NCBI RefSeq assembly: GCF_014642875.1
Contig: NZ_BMJC01000001.1
Span: 1-64,000, forward strand
Reading direction: 5' to 3'
Origin: Puia dinghuensis
GTDB taxonomy: Bacteria > Bacteroidota > Bacteroidia > Chitinophagales > Chitinophagaceae
Length of the DNA stretch: 64,000 nucleotides
The position numbers were made by a program, and so were the translations under genes. The notes beneath the pieces are model-generated. The model was not told the origin of the DNA and ran no database searches. It saw only the letters and a program-made list of their open reading frames with translations. Within the stretch, counting starts at the first letter, position 1, and every line of letters starts with the position of its first letter. This document shows, piece by piece, positions 47,137 to 55,053 of the stretch.

Positions 47137-47934
47137 ATGGAGAAGATATCTACTGGTCAGGCATACGACATGTATGCGGAAGAAGATCATAATACCTGGG
47201 CGATCCTGCTTCAGAGGCAGTCTGAGCTGCACAGTAAAGGAAAGGTTTCCCGGGAATATTTGAATGGTCTCGATAAGCTCCGGATCAACAAGCACAGGAT
47301 CGTAAAGATCACGGAGGTCGGTGATGCGCTTAAAGAAGTGTCCGGATGGTCGTTGATACCTGTGAATGGACTCATCCCAAACAGGGATTTCTTTTATATG
47401 CTGATCAATAAGAAATATCCAGTTACCGTATACATGCGAAAGCCGTCCGAACTAGAGTTTAGCGAGCAGCCAGACATATTTCACGACGTGTGCGGTCATT
47501 TGCCCCTGCTCGTAAACGAAAAATTCACGCGGTTTTTAACGGCCTACAGTGCTATTGCGCTGAAATATATCAATAACGAAAGGGCTATCGATCTGCTTGG
47601 GCGGCTCTATTGGTTCACCTACGAAATGGGTCTTATCATTGAAGATGGCCAGTTTAGGGCCTATGGGGGAGCGATCATTACCTCTTCCGGAGAATTCGAA
47701 AATATCGAACGAGAGGAGATACCTAAATACGACTTCGATCTCCATCGCATCTTCAAGACACCGTATAATAGCTTTAAACTCCAGCGGGAATATTTTTTTA
47801 TTCATTCTTTTGATGATCTTTTTAATTGTTTAGAAGATATTGAAGAGAAGCTGATCGAACATTTGCTGTTGCCAGACGAGGATCACACCTTGCGGAACTT
47901 TTTTATAAACAGCAATATTAACGGGGTGGGTTAA
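47137..47934 (+). CDS. Aromatic amino acid hydroxylase (phenylalanine 4-hydroxylase-like)
   Basis: 265 residues, the size of bacterial single-domain PheH. Iron ligands are visible: His116 and His121 in PDIFHDVCGHLPLL and Glu163 in LYWFTYEMG. It is pterin-dependent and hydroxylates Phe to Tyr, or in some secondary-metabolism versions to meta-Tyr. In the cluster it likely raises the supply of Tyr or makes a non-standard hydroxy-Phe for an A domain; no A-domain code read here is clearly Tyr. It is followed after 118 bp by the CmlA-type beta-hydroxylase gene, and the pair would give a beta-hydroxytyrosine-like residue. Confidence 0.88.
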   Translation: MEKISTGQAYDMYAEEDHNTWAILLQRQSELHSKGKVSREYLNGLDKLRINKHRIVKITEVGDALKEVSGWSLIPVNGLIPNRDFFYMLINKKYPVTVYMRKPSELEFSEQPDIFHDVCGHLPLLVNEKFTRFLTAYSAIALKYINNERAIDLLGRLYWFTYEMGLIIEDGQFRAYGGAIITSSGEFENIEREEIPKYDFDLHRIFKTPYNSFKLQREYFFIHSFDDLFNCLEDIEEKLIEHLLLPDEDHTLRNFFINSNINGVG

Positions 47935-48052
47935 AGTTGAAAAGCACGTGTCGGAATTGAGGATCAACGAGGTCGATTACAGGACAAGTTATCTGGTGGG
48001 AGCGAAACGTATTCTCGAAAAAATTCTTTCGATACAATAAAACCTTGCATAT

Positions 48053-49699
48053 ATGAGTAAACAGAAAGTATTTCTCAGGCCAAATGTTGTCATTGAACCA
48101 TTGATAGACCGGTGGTATGCGTGGGCCCACTTGGTTTCGCCCGCTACGGCTGCAATGAATATAGTCGAAAGGCATTTGAAAATCATGGAATCATATATCA
48201 GCGCTCCGAGTTTGCATGCTGAAGCAATACAGAATCCGAAGATGAAAGGCGGCCCTTTTATGGATCTGGGAGGACAAAGAACCGATGAGGTGGAGCGTCT
48301 GATGCGGGATACGATCGAGCGGCGCCGGCACATGATCGAGTTCGCCTGGGCCGTAAAGGAATTGGACAAGCTATTGCTGTCGGAAGCCCGGGGGGGCGGG
48401 CTCGAGAAGGTTTATTCAAAAGTTCCTGAGCTGTTAAAAGGATATGTCGAGCTGTTTTATGACCGGAATAACAATGCAGATTTCAGATTTTTCGAGAGCT
48501 TGCTCTATAAAAGCGATTTCTATAACAAAAGTTCCCAGAGCGTTGCATTATGGATTACCATGAATGATCAACGGCCATTTTGCTTGAGTACTCCCCGGCT
48601 GAATGAGAGGGATGTTCTTCATATTGATATTCCTTTTGATCATCCGGGCATCGACGAACTGGCGAAAATGAAGCGGGTGCCCCAGACGCTGGGATATATT
48701 AAATCCATCCTGCCCATTTCCAAAGAACAGGCGACACTTTTTGAGACATTTTTTACGACTGATAAGCCGGCGGCTTATAAACGATACACGGGCGACAAGA
48801 TCCGGATGCGATATTTTGGTCATGCATGCATCCTGATCGAGACCAGGGAATTAAGCATACTGGTGGATCCGGTAATCAGTTATTACGGATATCACTCGGA
48901 CGTGGAGCATTATTCCGATGTGGATCTTCCGGATGAGATTGATTACATCCTGATAACGCATAATCATCAGGATCATGTGTTGTTCGAGACCTTGTTGCCG
49001 TTGAGATATAAAAGCAAGAATATCGTTGTTCCGAGAACCAGCGGCGGCAAGTTGGAAGACCCGAGCCTGAAGCTGATGTTCAATAATATCGGATTCCGGA
49101 ATGTCATAGAGATAGGGGAGATGGAGACCATACGATTTGCGGATGCCTTTATTACGGGCATTCCATTTACAGGCGAGCACAGCGATCTACATATACAGAC
49201 AAAGACTTGTCATCTTGTTAAAATCGGGGTGTTCCAACTACTTTTTCTTGCGGATTCTCGGATTCTCGAACCTAAGTTATATCGGCATATCCAGAAAGAG
49301 GTGGGTGACCTGGATGTTCTTTTTTTGGGGATGGAGTGTGATGGTGCCCCGCTTACCTGGATCTATGGACCGCTGATGACAAAAAAGCTTTCAAGGGAGC
49401 AAGATGGTAGCAGAAGATTGTCCGGTTCGGATTGCGAAAAAGGGATGTCCCTTGTTGAGATATTTCACCCCAAAGAAGTCTATGTATATGCGATGGGGCA
49501 AGAGCCCTGGCTGGAATTTATCAGCAGTATTAAATACACGGATCAGTCGAATCCAATAATCCAATCCAACGAGCTTGTAAAGATCTGCAGGGAAAGAGGT
49601 TTGGTGGCCGAAAGGTTATATGGCGAAAAGGAGCTTTTGTACGACAACCACTCCTCTCCTGTATTAGCTGACGATATCAACATAGAATTATTATGGTAA
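48053..49699 (+). CDS. CmlA-type diiron beta-hydroxylase (metallo-beta-lactamase fold)
   Basis: 548 residues, close to CmlA (about 530). A helical N-terminal domain (1-240), which in CmlA binds the NRPS partner and dimerises, precedes a metallo-beta-lactamase domain with the metal motif THNHQDH (His303, His305, Asp307, His308), Glu375 in GEHSD and Asp401 in FLADSR. This pattern and its spacing fit the CmlA family rather than a hydrolase. CmlA-type enzymes beta-hydroxylate a T-domain-bound amino acid, using a carboxylate-bridged diiron site. Its T-domain partner here cannot be read. The gene closes the accessory set; the shared terminator hairpin lies 60 bp downstream. Confidence 0.9.
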   Translation: MSKQKVFLRPNVVIEPLIDRWYAWAHLVSPATAAMNIVERHLKIMESYISAPSLHAEAIQNPKMKGGPFMDLGGQRTDEVERLMRDTIERRRHMIEFAWAVKELDKLLLSEARGGGLEKVYSKVPELLKGYVELFYDRNNNADFRFFESLLYKSDFYNKSSQSVALWITMNDQRPFCLSTPRLNERDVLHIDIPFDHPGIDELAKMKRVPQTLGYIKSILPISKEQATLFETFFTTDKPAAYKRYTGDKIRMRYFGHACILIETRELSILVDPVISYYGYHSDVEHYSDVDLPDEIDYILITHNHQDHVLFETLLPLRYKSKNIVVPRTSGGKLEDPSLKLMFNNIGFRNVIEIGEMETIRFADAFITGIPFTGEHSDLHIQTKTCHLVKIGVFQLLFLADSRILEPKLYRHIQKEVGDLDVLFLGMECDGAPLTWIYGPLMTKKLSREQDGSRRLSGSDCEKGMSLVEIFHPKEVYVYAMGQEPWLEFISSIKYTDQSNPIIQSNELVKICRERGLVAERLYGEKELLYDNHSSPVLADDINIELLW

Positions 49700-49750
49700 A
49701 TAGTGCAATCAGGGATATAGTGGGCCGCGCTCTTGCAGGCGGGGCTCAGA

Positions 49751-49780
49751 AACAAAAAAAGCACCTGAAAGGTGCTTGAT
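49751..49780 (-). terminator. Terminator hairpin, probably bidirectional
   Basis: GCACCT-GAA-AGGTGC (49761-49775) is a perfect 6-bp stem with a 3-base loop. On the minus strand it is followed by TTTTTTTGTT, a strong intrinsic terminator just after the tRNA-Val gene. On the plus strand the tail is TTGATTTT, weaker, after the CmlA-type gene. Confidence 0.8.
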
Positions 49781-49784
49781 TTTG

Positions 49785-49859
49785 TGGGAGTTGACGGGTT
49801 CGAACCGCCGACCCTCTGCTTGTAAGGCAGATGCTCTGAACCAGCTGAGCTAAACTCCC
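49785..49859 (-). tRNA. tRNA-Val (anticodon TAC)
   Basis: 75 nt, read on the minus strand. Acceptor GGGAGTT pairs with AACTCCC, the D stem is GCTC/GAGC, the anticodon stem TCTGC/GCAGA encloses the loop CTTACAA (anticodon TAC), and the T loop is TTCGAAC. The discriminator is A; CCA is not encoded. It stands at the boundary between the low-GC cluster and the GC-rich housekeeping side, with its 3' end facing the cluster. Confidence 0.97.
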
Positions 49860-49896
49860 ATTCTTTTAACGGGTTGATTTTCCGCTGAAAGGAGTG

Positions 49897-49904
49897 CAAA
49901 GATA
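49897..49904 (-). promoter_or_regulatory. Candidate -7 element of tRNA-Val
   Basis: On the minus strand this reads TATCTTTG, an exact TAnnTTTG match ending 37 bp before the tRNA 5' end. The -33 region has TTT rather than TTG at the right distance, so the support is moderate. Confidence 0.5.
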
Positions 49905-49912
49905 AGGGCAAA

Positions 49913-50042
49913 ATTGATCCCGGGGAAATTTTTTCCGGGATTTTTTTTGGGCGCCGCAGAGGCCGGGGCGCGCGGCGCGGAGCGTACCGGGCGCCTGATG
50001 GGGCGGGCCGGAGGCCGGGCGCTGTGGGGGCCGGGCGCTGGG
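49913..50042. other. GC-rich low-complexity spacer
   Basis: The sequence between the tRNA promoter region and the M1 peptidase stop is mostly runs of G and C, with direct copies of GGCCGGGCGCTG (about 50014 and 50029). I see no gene. The minus-strand reading frame that crosses it from the peptidase side contains the tRNA gene and has no protein-like character. It starts the composition change to the GC-rich right half. Confidence 0.6.
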
Positions 50043-52091
50043 TTATGGCGCTGTCCAGGTGTTGTTGGCGCGGTTGGCGTCGGGCAGCACGTGGGCGGGG
50101 TCGACGGTGACGGCGGTGAGGGGCTGGGTGGCCGGGAAATGGAGGGTGCACGTGCCGGACTGCAGCCAGGTTTCCACGGGCAGGGTTATCTGTTGTTTTG
50201 TACCGTCCTTCCAGGTGAGTTCGAGGGTAGCGGGGAGGGCAAGGCGGTCGAGATTGGCGAGGGTAATGGCGACCTGTGAGCTGTTGTTGGTGGTGCTGCT
50301 GCTGGAGCTGTTGTTGGTGGTGCTGCCGGCGCCGGTGACGGTGGTGCTGCCGGGGCCGATGTTTTGGACGGATTGAACGGCGATGTCGAAGCTCCAGTTG
50401 TGGAAGAACCAGCCGCGCCAGAACCAGGACAGGTCTTCGCCGCCTTCGTTGTCCATCGTTTTAAAGAAATCGTATGGACCGGGATGACGGAAGGCCCAGT
50501 TTTGAATATAACGGCGGAAGGCGTAGTCGAAGCGGTCGTGGCCGAGAATTTGTTCGCGCAGCAGGACGAGGCCCAGGGCCGGCTTGAAATAGACCATGGG
50601 ATGGCGGTATTTCTCGGGGATGCCGTCGGCGCGGGTCATCATCACCGGCGCCTGCGGGTCTTTAATGGTGGGAATGATCTCGTCGACAGGGTTGCCGCCG
50701 CCGGGAGCGTATTCGGCGTCGCGTTTGGGGGCGAATTCACCGTTGTTAACAGCATCCGACGCATAGACGTCGATGAACGTGTTGAAGCCTTCGTCCATCC
50801 AGGCATAGGTGCGCTCGTCGGTGCCGACGATCATAGGGAACCAGTTGTGCCCGATCTCATGAGCGGTGATCCAGAACAAGTCCTTGCCCTTGTCGGTGAT
50901 GCCGTCGAAGACGATGCCGGGATATTCCATCCCGCCGGCGATGCCCGCCTCGTTGATGGCTACCGGATAAGGGTATACGAACCATTGCTGGGAAAAATAT
51001 TCCATCGACTTTTTCAGGTATTCCGTGGCCCGGTCCCAGGCGTCGGGGCCCGCGCTTTCGACGGGATAGACCGACATGGCCAGCGATCTTTTGCCGCCGG
51101 GGAGGTTGACGCGTGCAGCGTCCCATATATAAGCACGGGACGCACCGAAGGCCACGTCGCGGGTGCCCGCCATCTTAAAATGCCAGGTGAGGGTACCGGT
51201 GTGCACGGGGCGGCTGGCGGGGTCGCCTACTTCGACGGCACTGCGGATCATGACGGTCTGGTCGCTCGTGCGGGCTTTTGCCAGGCGCGACTGCTGGGTG
51301 GCGGTGAGGACTTCGGCGGGATTGACGAGCTCACCCGAGCCGGCAACGATCATGTCCCAGGGTACGGTGACGGAATAGTCGAAGTCGCCATATTCATCGT
51401 AAAATTCTCCGACCTGCAGGAAGGGAAGGGTATTCCAGCCCTGGCGATCGTCGTATACGCACATGCGGGGATACCACTGGGCGATCTCGAAGATCTTGCC
51501 GTTGCGGGTAGCTACATAATCCGTGCGGTTGCCAAAGTCGCCGGGGACGGTGTAGCGATAGCGGATGAGCAGGGTGATCTTCCCGCCTTTTGGCGCCAGG
51601 GGTTGCTTTAGCCTGATCTGCATCCGGGTGTCGGTGATGGTATAGTCGGCATCGAACCGGATGGCGCCCTGCTGCACCTTCACCGAAGACAGTGTATAAC
51701 CGTCGGTGTGGCCGCCGGCGGTGAAATTGGTGAGGAAGTTGGAGCGGGCGTCGGGGCGGTAGCTTTGCTGGTCGAGATAGAGCCAGAGCGTATGGAGCGT
51801 GTCGGGGCTATTGTTGGTATAGTGGATGGCGGCTGTGCCTTCGAGCTCGTTGCGGGTCGTATCCAAACGGACGGAGAGGGTGTAGTCGGCGCGGTTCTGC
51901 CAGTACGTGGCCGATGGGGCCCCGTTGGTACTGCGGGTGGCGAGATGGAAGTCGCCGTAGAAGCCGGGAGCGAAGAGGGCCTGTGGGTCATAGCCGCTGG
52001 TGGAGAGCTGTTCGGGGAGATTGGCGGCGGTTTGTGCGGTAGCGGTGATGGCTAGGAAGAGCGGCAGTACGAGTATGGTCAGTTTGCGCAT
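50043..52091 (-). CDS. Secreted M1-family zinc metallopeptidase
   Basis: 682 residues. A signal peptide (1-19, cleavage after ATAQ) directs export. The gluzincin site is HEIGHNW at 411-417 with the third zinc ligand Glu434 in DEGFNT; the exopeptidase-type substrate loop reads [10 protein letters not shown] (383-392). These fit the aminopeptidase N-like M1 family common in Bacteroidota. Near residue 580-605 there is a Ser/Thr/Asn-rich stretch, encoded by a short repetitive DNA segment (about 50280-50355), which interrupts the C-terminal region and looks like a flexible linker. It is transcribed toward the tRNA, divergently from tag. Confidence 0.93.
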   Translation of the reverse strand: MRKLTILVLPLFLAITATAQTAANLPEQLSTSGYDPQALFAPGFYGDFHLATRSTNGAPSATYWQNRADYTLSVRLDTTRNELEGTAAIHYTNNSPDTLHTLWLYLDQQSYRPDARSNFLTNFTAGGHTDGYTLSSVKVQQGAIRFDADYTITDTRMQIRLKQPLAPKGGKITLLIRYRYTVPGDFGNRTDYVATRNGKIFEIAQWYPRMCVYDDRQGWNTLPFLQVGEFYDEYGDFDYSVTVPWDMIVAGSGELVNPAEVLTATQQSRLAKARTSDQTVMIRSAVEVGDPASRPVHTGTLTWHFKMAGTRDVAFGASRAYIWDAARVNLPGGKRSLAMSVYPVESAGPDAWDRATEYLKKSMEYFSQQWFVYPYPVAINEAGIAGGMEYPGIVFDGITDKGKDLFWITAHEIGHNWFPMIVGTDERTYAWMDEGFNTFIDVYASDAVNNGEFAPKRDAEYAPGGGNPVDEIIPTIKDPQAPVMMTRADGIPEKYRHPMVYFKPALGLVLLREQILGHDRFDYAFRRYIQNWAFRHPGPYDFFKTMDNEGGEDLSWFWRGWFFHNWSFDIAVQSVQNIGPGSTTVTGAGSTTNNSSSSSTTNNSSQVAITLANLDRLALPATLELTWKDGTKQQITLPVETWLQSGTCTLHFPATQPLTAVTVDPAHVLPDANRANNTWTAP

Positions 52092-52110
52092 GAAAACAAT
52101 TTTTCGAAGG

Positions 52111-52118
52111 CAAATCTA
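52111..52118 (-). promoter_or_regulatory. Candidate -7 element of the M1 peptidase gene
   Basis: On the minus strand this reads TAGATTTG, an exact TAnnTTTG match ending 19 bp before the ATG at 52091. No perfect -33 TTG is found, only TTT near the right distance. Confidence 0.5.
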
Positions 52119-52133
52119 TAGTATATTGTGCAC

Positions 52134-52697
52134 ATGGAAAATCTAAGCGGCTATTGCAAGGTTGTCGCTGGCATGGACAAAGAAAATGTGCATGTTCATT
52201 ACCACGACAATGAATATGGGTTCCCGATCGATGATGACAATCACCTTTTTGCCCGGCTCGTCCTCGAGATCAACCAGGCGGGACTCAGCTGGACGACTAT
52301 CCTGAACAAGAAGGATAATTTTTTCAAAGCCTTCGACAATTTCGATATCGACAAGGTGGCGCGGTATGGTTCAAAGCAGCGGGAACGGCTGCTGGCGGAT
52401 GCGGGGATCATCCGCAACCGGCTGAAGGTGGAAGCGACGATAGAGAATGCGAAGAAGATAAAATCCATACAAAAAGAATTCGGCTCCTTCAAGAACTGGC
52501 TGGACGGTCATCACCCGCTGAGCAAGGAAGAATGGGTGAAACTGTTCAAAAAGACCTTCCGCTTTACGGGCGGGGAGATCGTAGGGGAATTCCTGATGAG
52601 CACGGGCTACCTGCCCGGGGCACACGGTGAGGGTTGTCCCATTTATAAGAAGGTGTTGCAACAGAAACCGGCATGGGCTGCAAAAAAGAAGAAGTAA
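52134..52697 (+). CDS. tag: DNA-3-methyladenine glycosylase I
   Basis: 187 residues. Tag family signatures: HYHDNEYGFP, the AGLSW segment in LEINQAGLSWTTIL, and the C-terminal LMSTGYLPGAHGEGCP with His and Cys that in Tag form the zinc-binding end. It removes 3-methyladenine from alkylated DNA in base-excision repair. A GTG at 52128 in the same frame would add two residues; the ATG at 52134 is preferred. The next gene starts 4 bp after its stop. Confidence 0.93.
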   Translation: MENLSGYCKVVAGMDKENVHVHYHDNEYGFPIDDDNHLFARLVLEINQAGLSWTTILNKKDNFFKAFDNFDIDKVARYGSKQRERLLADAGIIRNRLKVEATIENAKKIKSIQKEFGSFKNWLDGHHPLSKEEWVKLFKKTFRFTGGEIVGEFLMSTGYLPGAHGEGCPIYKKVLQQKPAWAAKKKK

Positions 52698-52701
52698 GGC
52701 T

Positions 52702-53289
52702 ATGATCAAAAGAAGAAATCGTTGGTGGCGACCCCTGCTGGTAGTAGTATTGCTATGGATGTTGATCCATTGCACCTATGCCTGTATTGACGGATTGCAT
52801 CAATACAAGGGCAAGGCGGATATCGCCATAGTGCTTGGGAACCGCGTTTACAAGGATAGTACGCTTTCTCCTGTGCTGCAGGGGCGTGTCGAAAGAGCGT
52901 TGGAGCTTTACCGGGAGGGACAGGTGACGTGGCTCATGGTCAGCGGCGGATTGGGAAAGAAGGATAAAATGGGCGGGGTGCCCGAAGGGATGGCGATGAA
53001 GCTTTACCTGGTGGCCCGTGGGGTGCCGGCAGACCGGATCGTGGCAGACGATAAGGGGGAGAATACCTACCTGACGGCCAAGGATTTTCTACCGGTGGCG
53101 GATAGCCTGCATATACACAGTGCGATAGTGGTCTCCAGCTTTTATCATATCACCCGAACAAAGTATATCTTCCGGCATCTGGGTTTCCGGGATATTCACA
53201 GCGCAGCGTCGGAAACGTTTTACTGGCATGATCTTCTGGACTTGCCACGGGATGTCGTGGCTTTTTACAAATACCTGCTGGTGTATTAG
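52702..53289 (+). CDS. YdcF/SanA-like DUF218 envelope protein
   Basis: 195 residues. One N-terminal membrane segment (about 9-27) follows a basic start (MIKRRNRWWR). The DUF218 core is AIVLGNRVYKDSTLSP with a conserved Asn-Arg, MVSGGLGKKDKMGGVPE, ADDKGENTYLTAKDF and VVSSFYHITRTKYIF. Family members (SanA, YdcF) are linked to envelope barrier functions, and the exact reaction is not established. I chose the ATG at 52702 directly after tag; a start farther upstream would overlap tag for 70 bp. Confidence 0.88.
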   Translation: MIKRRNRWWRPLLVVVLLWMLIHCTYACIDGLHQYKGKADIAIVLGNRVYKDSTLSPVLQGRVERALELYREGQVTWLMVSGGLGKKDKMGGVPEGMAMKLYLVARGVPADRIVADDKGENTYLTAKDFLPVADSLHIHSAIVVSSFYHITRTKYIFRHLGFRDIHSAASETFYWHDLLDLPRDVVAFYKYLLVY

Positions 53290-53588
53290 TTCAATTGTAC
53301 GACGGGCAGTCGGTAGTGCAGGCCGTCGACCATGAAGAGTTCGTCGATCTCGTACGACCAGTATTTGGAAAGCGGAGATCTTCTGAGATATTTTTCAACA
53401 GATTTTTTGTCTTCGGCGGAGAACGTGATCCAGACGCGCTGGGTCTCCATGGTCACGACATAATGGTCGATAACGCCCTGTTCTATCAGCTTGTTGATGT
53501 AGGTGCGGTGTGGGGGAACCAGCGCCGCAAATTCATCGTTCATCTCGAATTGTATGGTCACCTGGAATTTTCGCATGATTGTGGTCAT
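53286..53588 (-). CDS. Small conserved ferredoxin-like protein, function unknown
   Basis: 100 residues (96 if it starts at the Met at 53576). The strand-helix-strand pattern (KFQVTIQFEM, YINKLIEQGV, HYVVTMETQRVWITF, KSVEKYLRRSP) suggests a small ferredoxin-like fold of the muconolactone-isomerase/YciI-like type common in Bacteroidota. It has no recognisable active site. Its end overlaps the YdcF-like gene end by 4 bp (convergent). The 116 bp between it and mtaB hold nothing I recognise. Confidence 0.7.
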   Translation of the reverse strand: MTTIMRKFQVTIQFEMNDEFAALVPPHRTYINKLIEQGVIDHYVVTMETQRVWITFSAEDKKSVEKYLRRSPLSKYWSYEIDELFMVDGLHYRLPVVQLN

Positions 53589-53704
53589 TTAAAGATAACA
53601 AACCTTCTCTTCCTTTGTTCACGCTGTCGCAGGTGCAATCCCTGTGCGGTAGTTTTGCCTGTTCCATTTATAGCATACGTGGGAAATGACGCAGCGGTTG
53701 CCCG

Positions 53705-55003
53705 CTATAGTGTCCAATCCAGGATGCGGTTGGCCCATTCTTCGCGGTAGGGGGTGGTAATCTTGATGTAGTTGTCGGTGTAGCCTTCCATCATCGGGGT
53801 CTTTACGTGGCCTTCGAAGAGCACTTTGCGGGTCTGGCCTTCATGGCGGCGGATGAAATCCTGCATTTTCCGATAGGATAGATTCCGCAGAAACTTATTC
53901 CTTTCGTTGCGGTCGTGGACGGGGATGACGGGTGAGAGTTCGAGCGCTTTTGTCTTATCGCGTTCGGAATAGGTGAAGACGTGGAGGTAGGAGACGTCGA
54001 GTTCGGTTAGAAAATCGACCGTTTCCCTGAAATGGTCGGCTGTTTCGCCGGGGAAGCCGACGATGACGTCGACGCCGATGGCACAATGGGGCATCACGCT
54101 TTTTATCCGCCGGACCCTTTCGGCGTAGAGCTCTCTTTTATAGCGGCGGCGCATCAGCCCGAGGATGTGGTTGCTGCCGCTTTGCAGTGGGATGTGGAAA
54201 TGGGGCATGAAGCGGCGGCTGGCGGCTACCCAGTCGATCATTTCCGGGGTGAGCAGGTTGGGTTCTATCGACGAGATGCGATAGCGGTCGATGCCTTCGA
54301 TGTCGTCGAGCGCCTGCATCAGATGAAAGAACGACTCGCTGCTGCCGGCGGCGTCGGGGCCTTTTCCGAAATCTCCCAGGTTGACACCGGTGAGGACGAT
54401 CTCGCGGACGTCGCCGCGGGCTGCCAGCTCTTGTACGGTATTCACCGTTTCGGCGACGGTGTTGCTGCGGCTTGCGCCGCGGGCCATGGGAATGGTGCAA
54501 AAAGAGCAGCTGTAGTCGCAGCCGTCCTGTACTTTCAAAAATGTCCTGGTGCGGTCGCCCAGGGAAAAGGAGGGGTGGAACCCGGTGACGGCTTCGATAT
54601 CACAACTACAGATCTTTGCCCGGCTGTTCTTATCGGCGTCGCCGGGCACCAGGTGGCGCAGATGCTGCGCCAAATTGAATTTTTCCGCGGCGCCCAGTAC
54701 CAGGTCGACACCGGGGATGGCGGCAATTTCGGTGGGTTTGAGCTGGGCATAACAGCCCATGATGACTACGGCGCTGCCGGGAGCCTGCCGTTGGATGCGG
54801 CGAACGAGGTAACGGCATTCCTTGTCGGCGTTGTCGGTGACGCTGCAGGTGTTGATCACGTATACGTCGGCGACCTCGTCGAACTCTTTTTTTGCAAAGC
54901 CTTCCTTCTCCAGCAGCCGGGAGATGCTGGAGGTCTCGGAGAAGTTGAGCTTGCAGCCGAGGGTGTGGAAGGCCACGGTTTTATGTGCGGAGACGGCGTC
55001 CAT
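53705..55003 (-). CDS. mtaB: tRNA N6-threonylcarbamoyladenosine (t6A37) methylthiotransferase
   Basis: 432 residues, the MiaB/MtaB family of radical SAM enzymes, which turn t6A37 into ms2t6A in tRNAs reading ANN codons. The N-terminal cluster-binding domain shows the cysteines in TLGCKLNFSE, INTCSVTD and MGCYAQLK. The radical SAM cysteines are Cys162, Cys166 and Cys169 in GCDYSCSFC. HIPLQSGSN and GVDVIVGFPGE follow, typical of the family. The C-terminal TRAM-like region is short. It is divergent from priA across a 50-bp gap. Confidence 0.95.
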   Translation of the reverse strand: MDAVSAHKTVAFHTLGCKLNFSETSSISRLLEKEGFAKKEFDEVADVYVINTCSVTDNADKECRYLVRRIQRQAPGSAVVIMGCYAQLKPTEIAAIPGVDLVLGAAEKFNLAQHLRHLVPGDADKNSRAKICSCDIEAVTGFHPSFSLGDRTRTFLKVQDGCDYSCSFCTIPMARGASRSNTVAETVNTVQELAARGDVREIVLTGVNLGDFGKGPDAAGSSESFFHLMQALDDIEGIDRYRISSIEPNLLTPEMIDWVAASRRFMPHFHIPLQSGSNHILGLMRRRYKRELYAERVRRIKSVMPHCAIGVDVIVGFPGETADHFRETVDFLTELDVSYLHVFTYSERDKTKALELSPVIPVHDRNERNKFLRNLSYRKMQDFIRRHEGQTRKVLFEGHVKTPMMEGYTDNYIKITTPYREEWANRILDWTL

Positions 55004-55017
55004 ACGTGATTAGCCGG

Positions 55018-55025
55018 CAAAGATA
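55018..55025 (-). promoter_or_regulatory. Candidate -7 element of mtaB
   Basis: On the minus strand this reads TATCTTTG, an exact TAnnTTTG match 14 bp before the mtaB ATG. No -33 TTG is evident. Confidence 0.4.
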
Positions 55026-55038
55026 CGGCATTTAGGCG

Positions 55039-55046
55039 TAAATTTG
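55039..55046 (+). promoter_or_regulatory. Candidate -7 element of priA
   Basis: TAAATTTG matches TAnnTTTG exactly, only 7 bp before the priA ATG at 55054, so a transcript from it would be nearly leaderless. It sits back to back with the mtaB candidate in the same 50-bp gap. Confidence 0.4.
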
Positions 55047-55053
55047 CCCCTTC

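Noticed and set aside
47948-48040. 30-codon GTG-start frame between the aromatic hydroxylase and CmlA genes
   Set aside because: It looks helical (TSYLVGAKRILEKIL) but is too short and lacks support. It might be a frameshifted tail of the hydroxylase gene, which I cannot decide from the sequence.
1-49699. CRISPR array, insertion sequence or phage genes
   Set aside because: I looked for regularly spaced repeats, transposase motifs and terminal inverted repeats and saw none.
49543-50151. 202-codon minus-strand open frame across the tRNA and GC-rich spacer
   Set aside because: It contains the tRNA-Val gene and a proline/arginine-rich low-complexity start; it is not protein-like.
50364-51611. 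415-codon plus-strand open frame opposite the M1 peptidase
   Set aside because: It is fully antisense to a gene with signal peptide and zinc site; GC-rich codons leave the opposite strand open. Its product has no recognisable motif.
54032-55009. 325-codon plus-strand open frame opposite mtaB
   Set aside because: Shadow of a well-recognised radical SAM gene.
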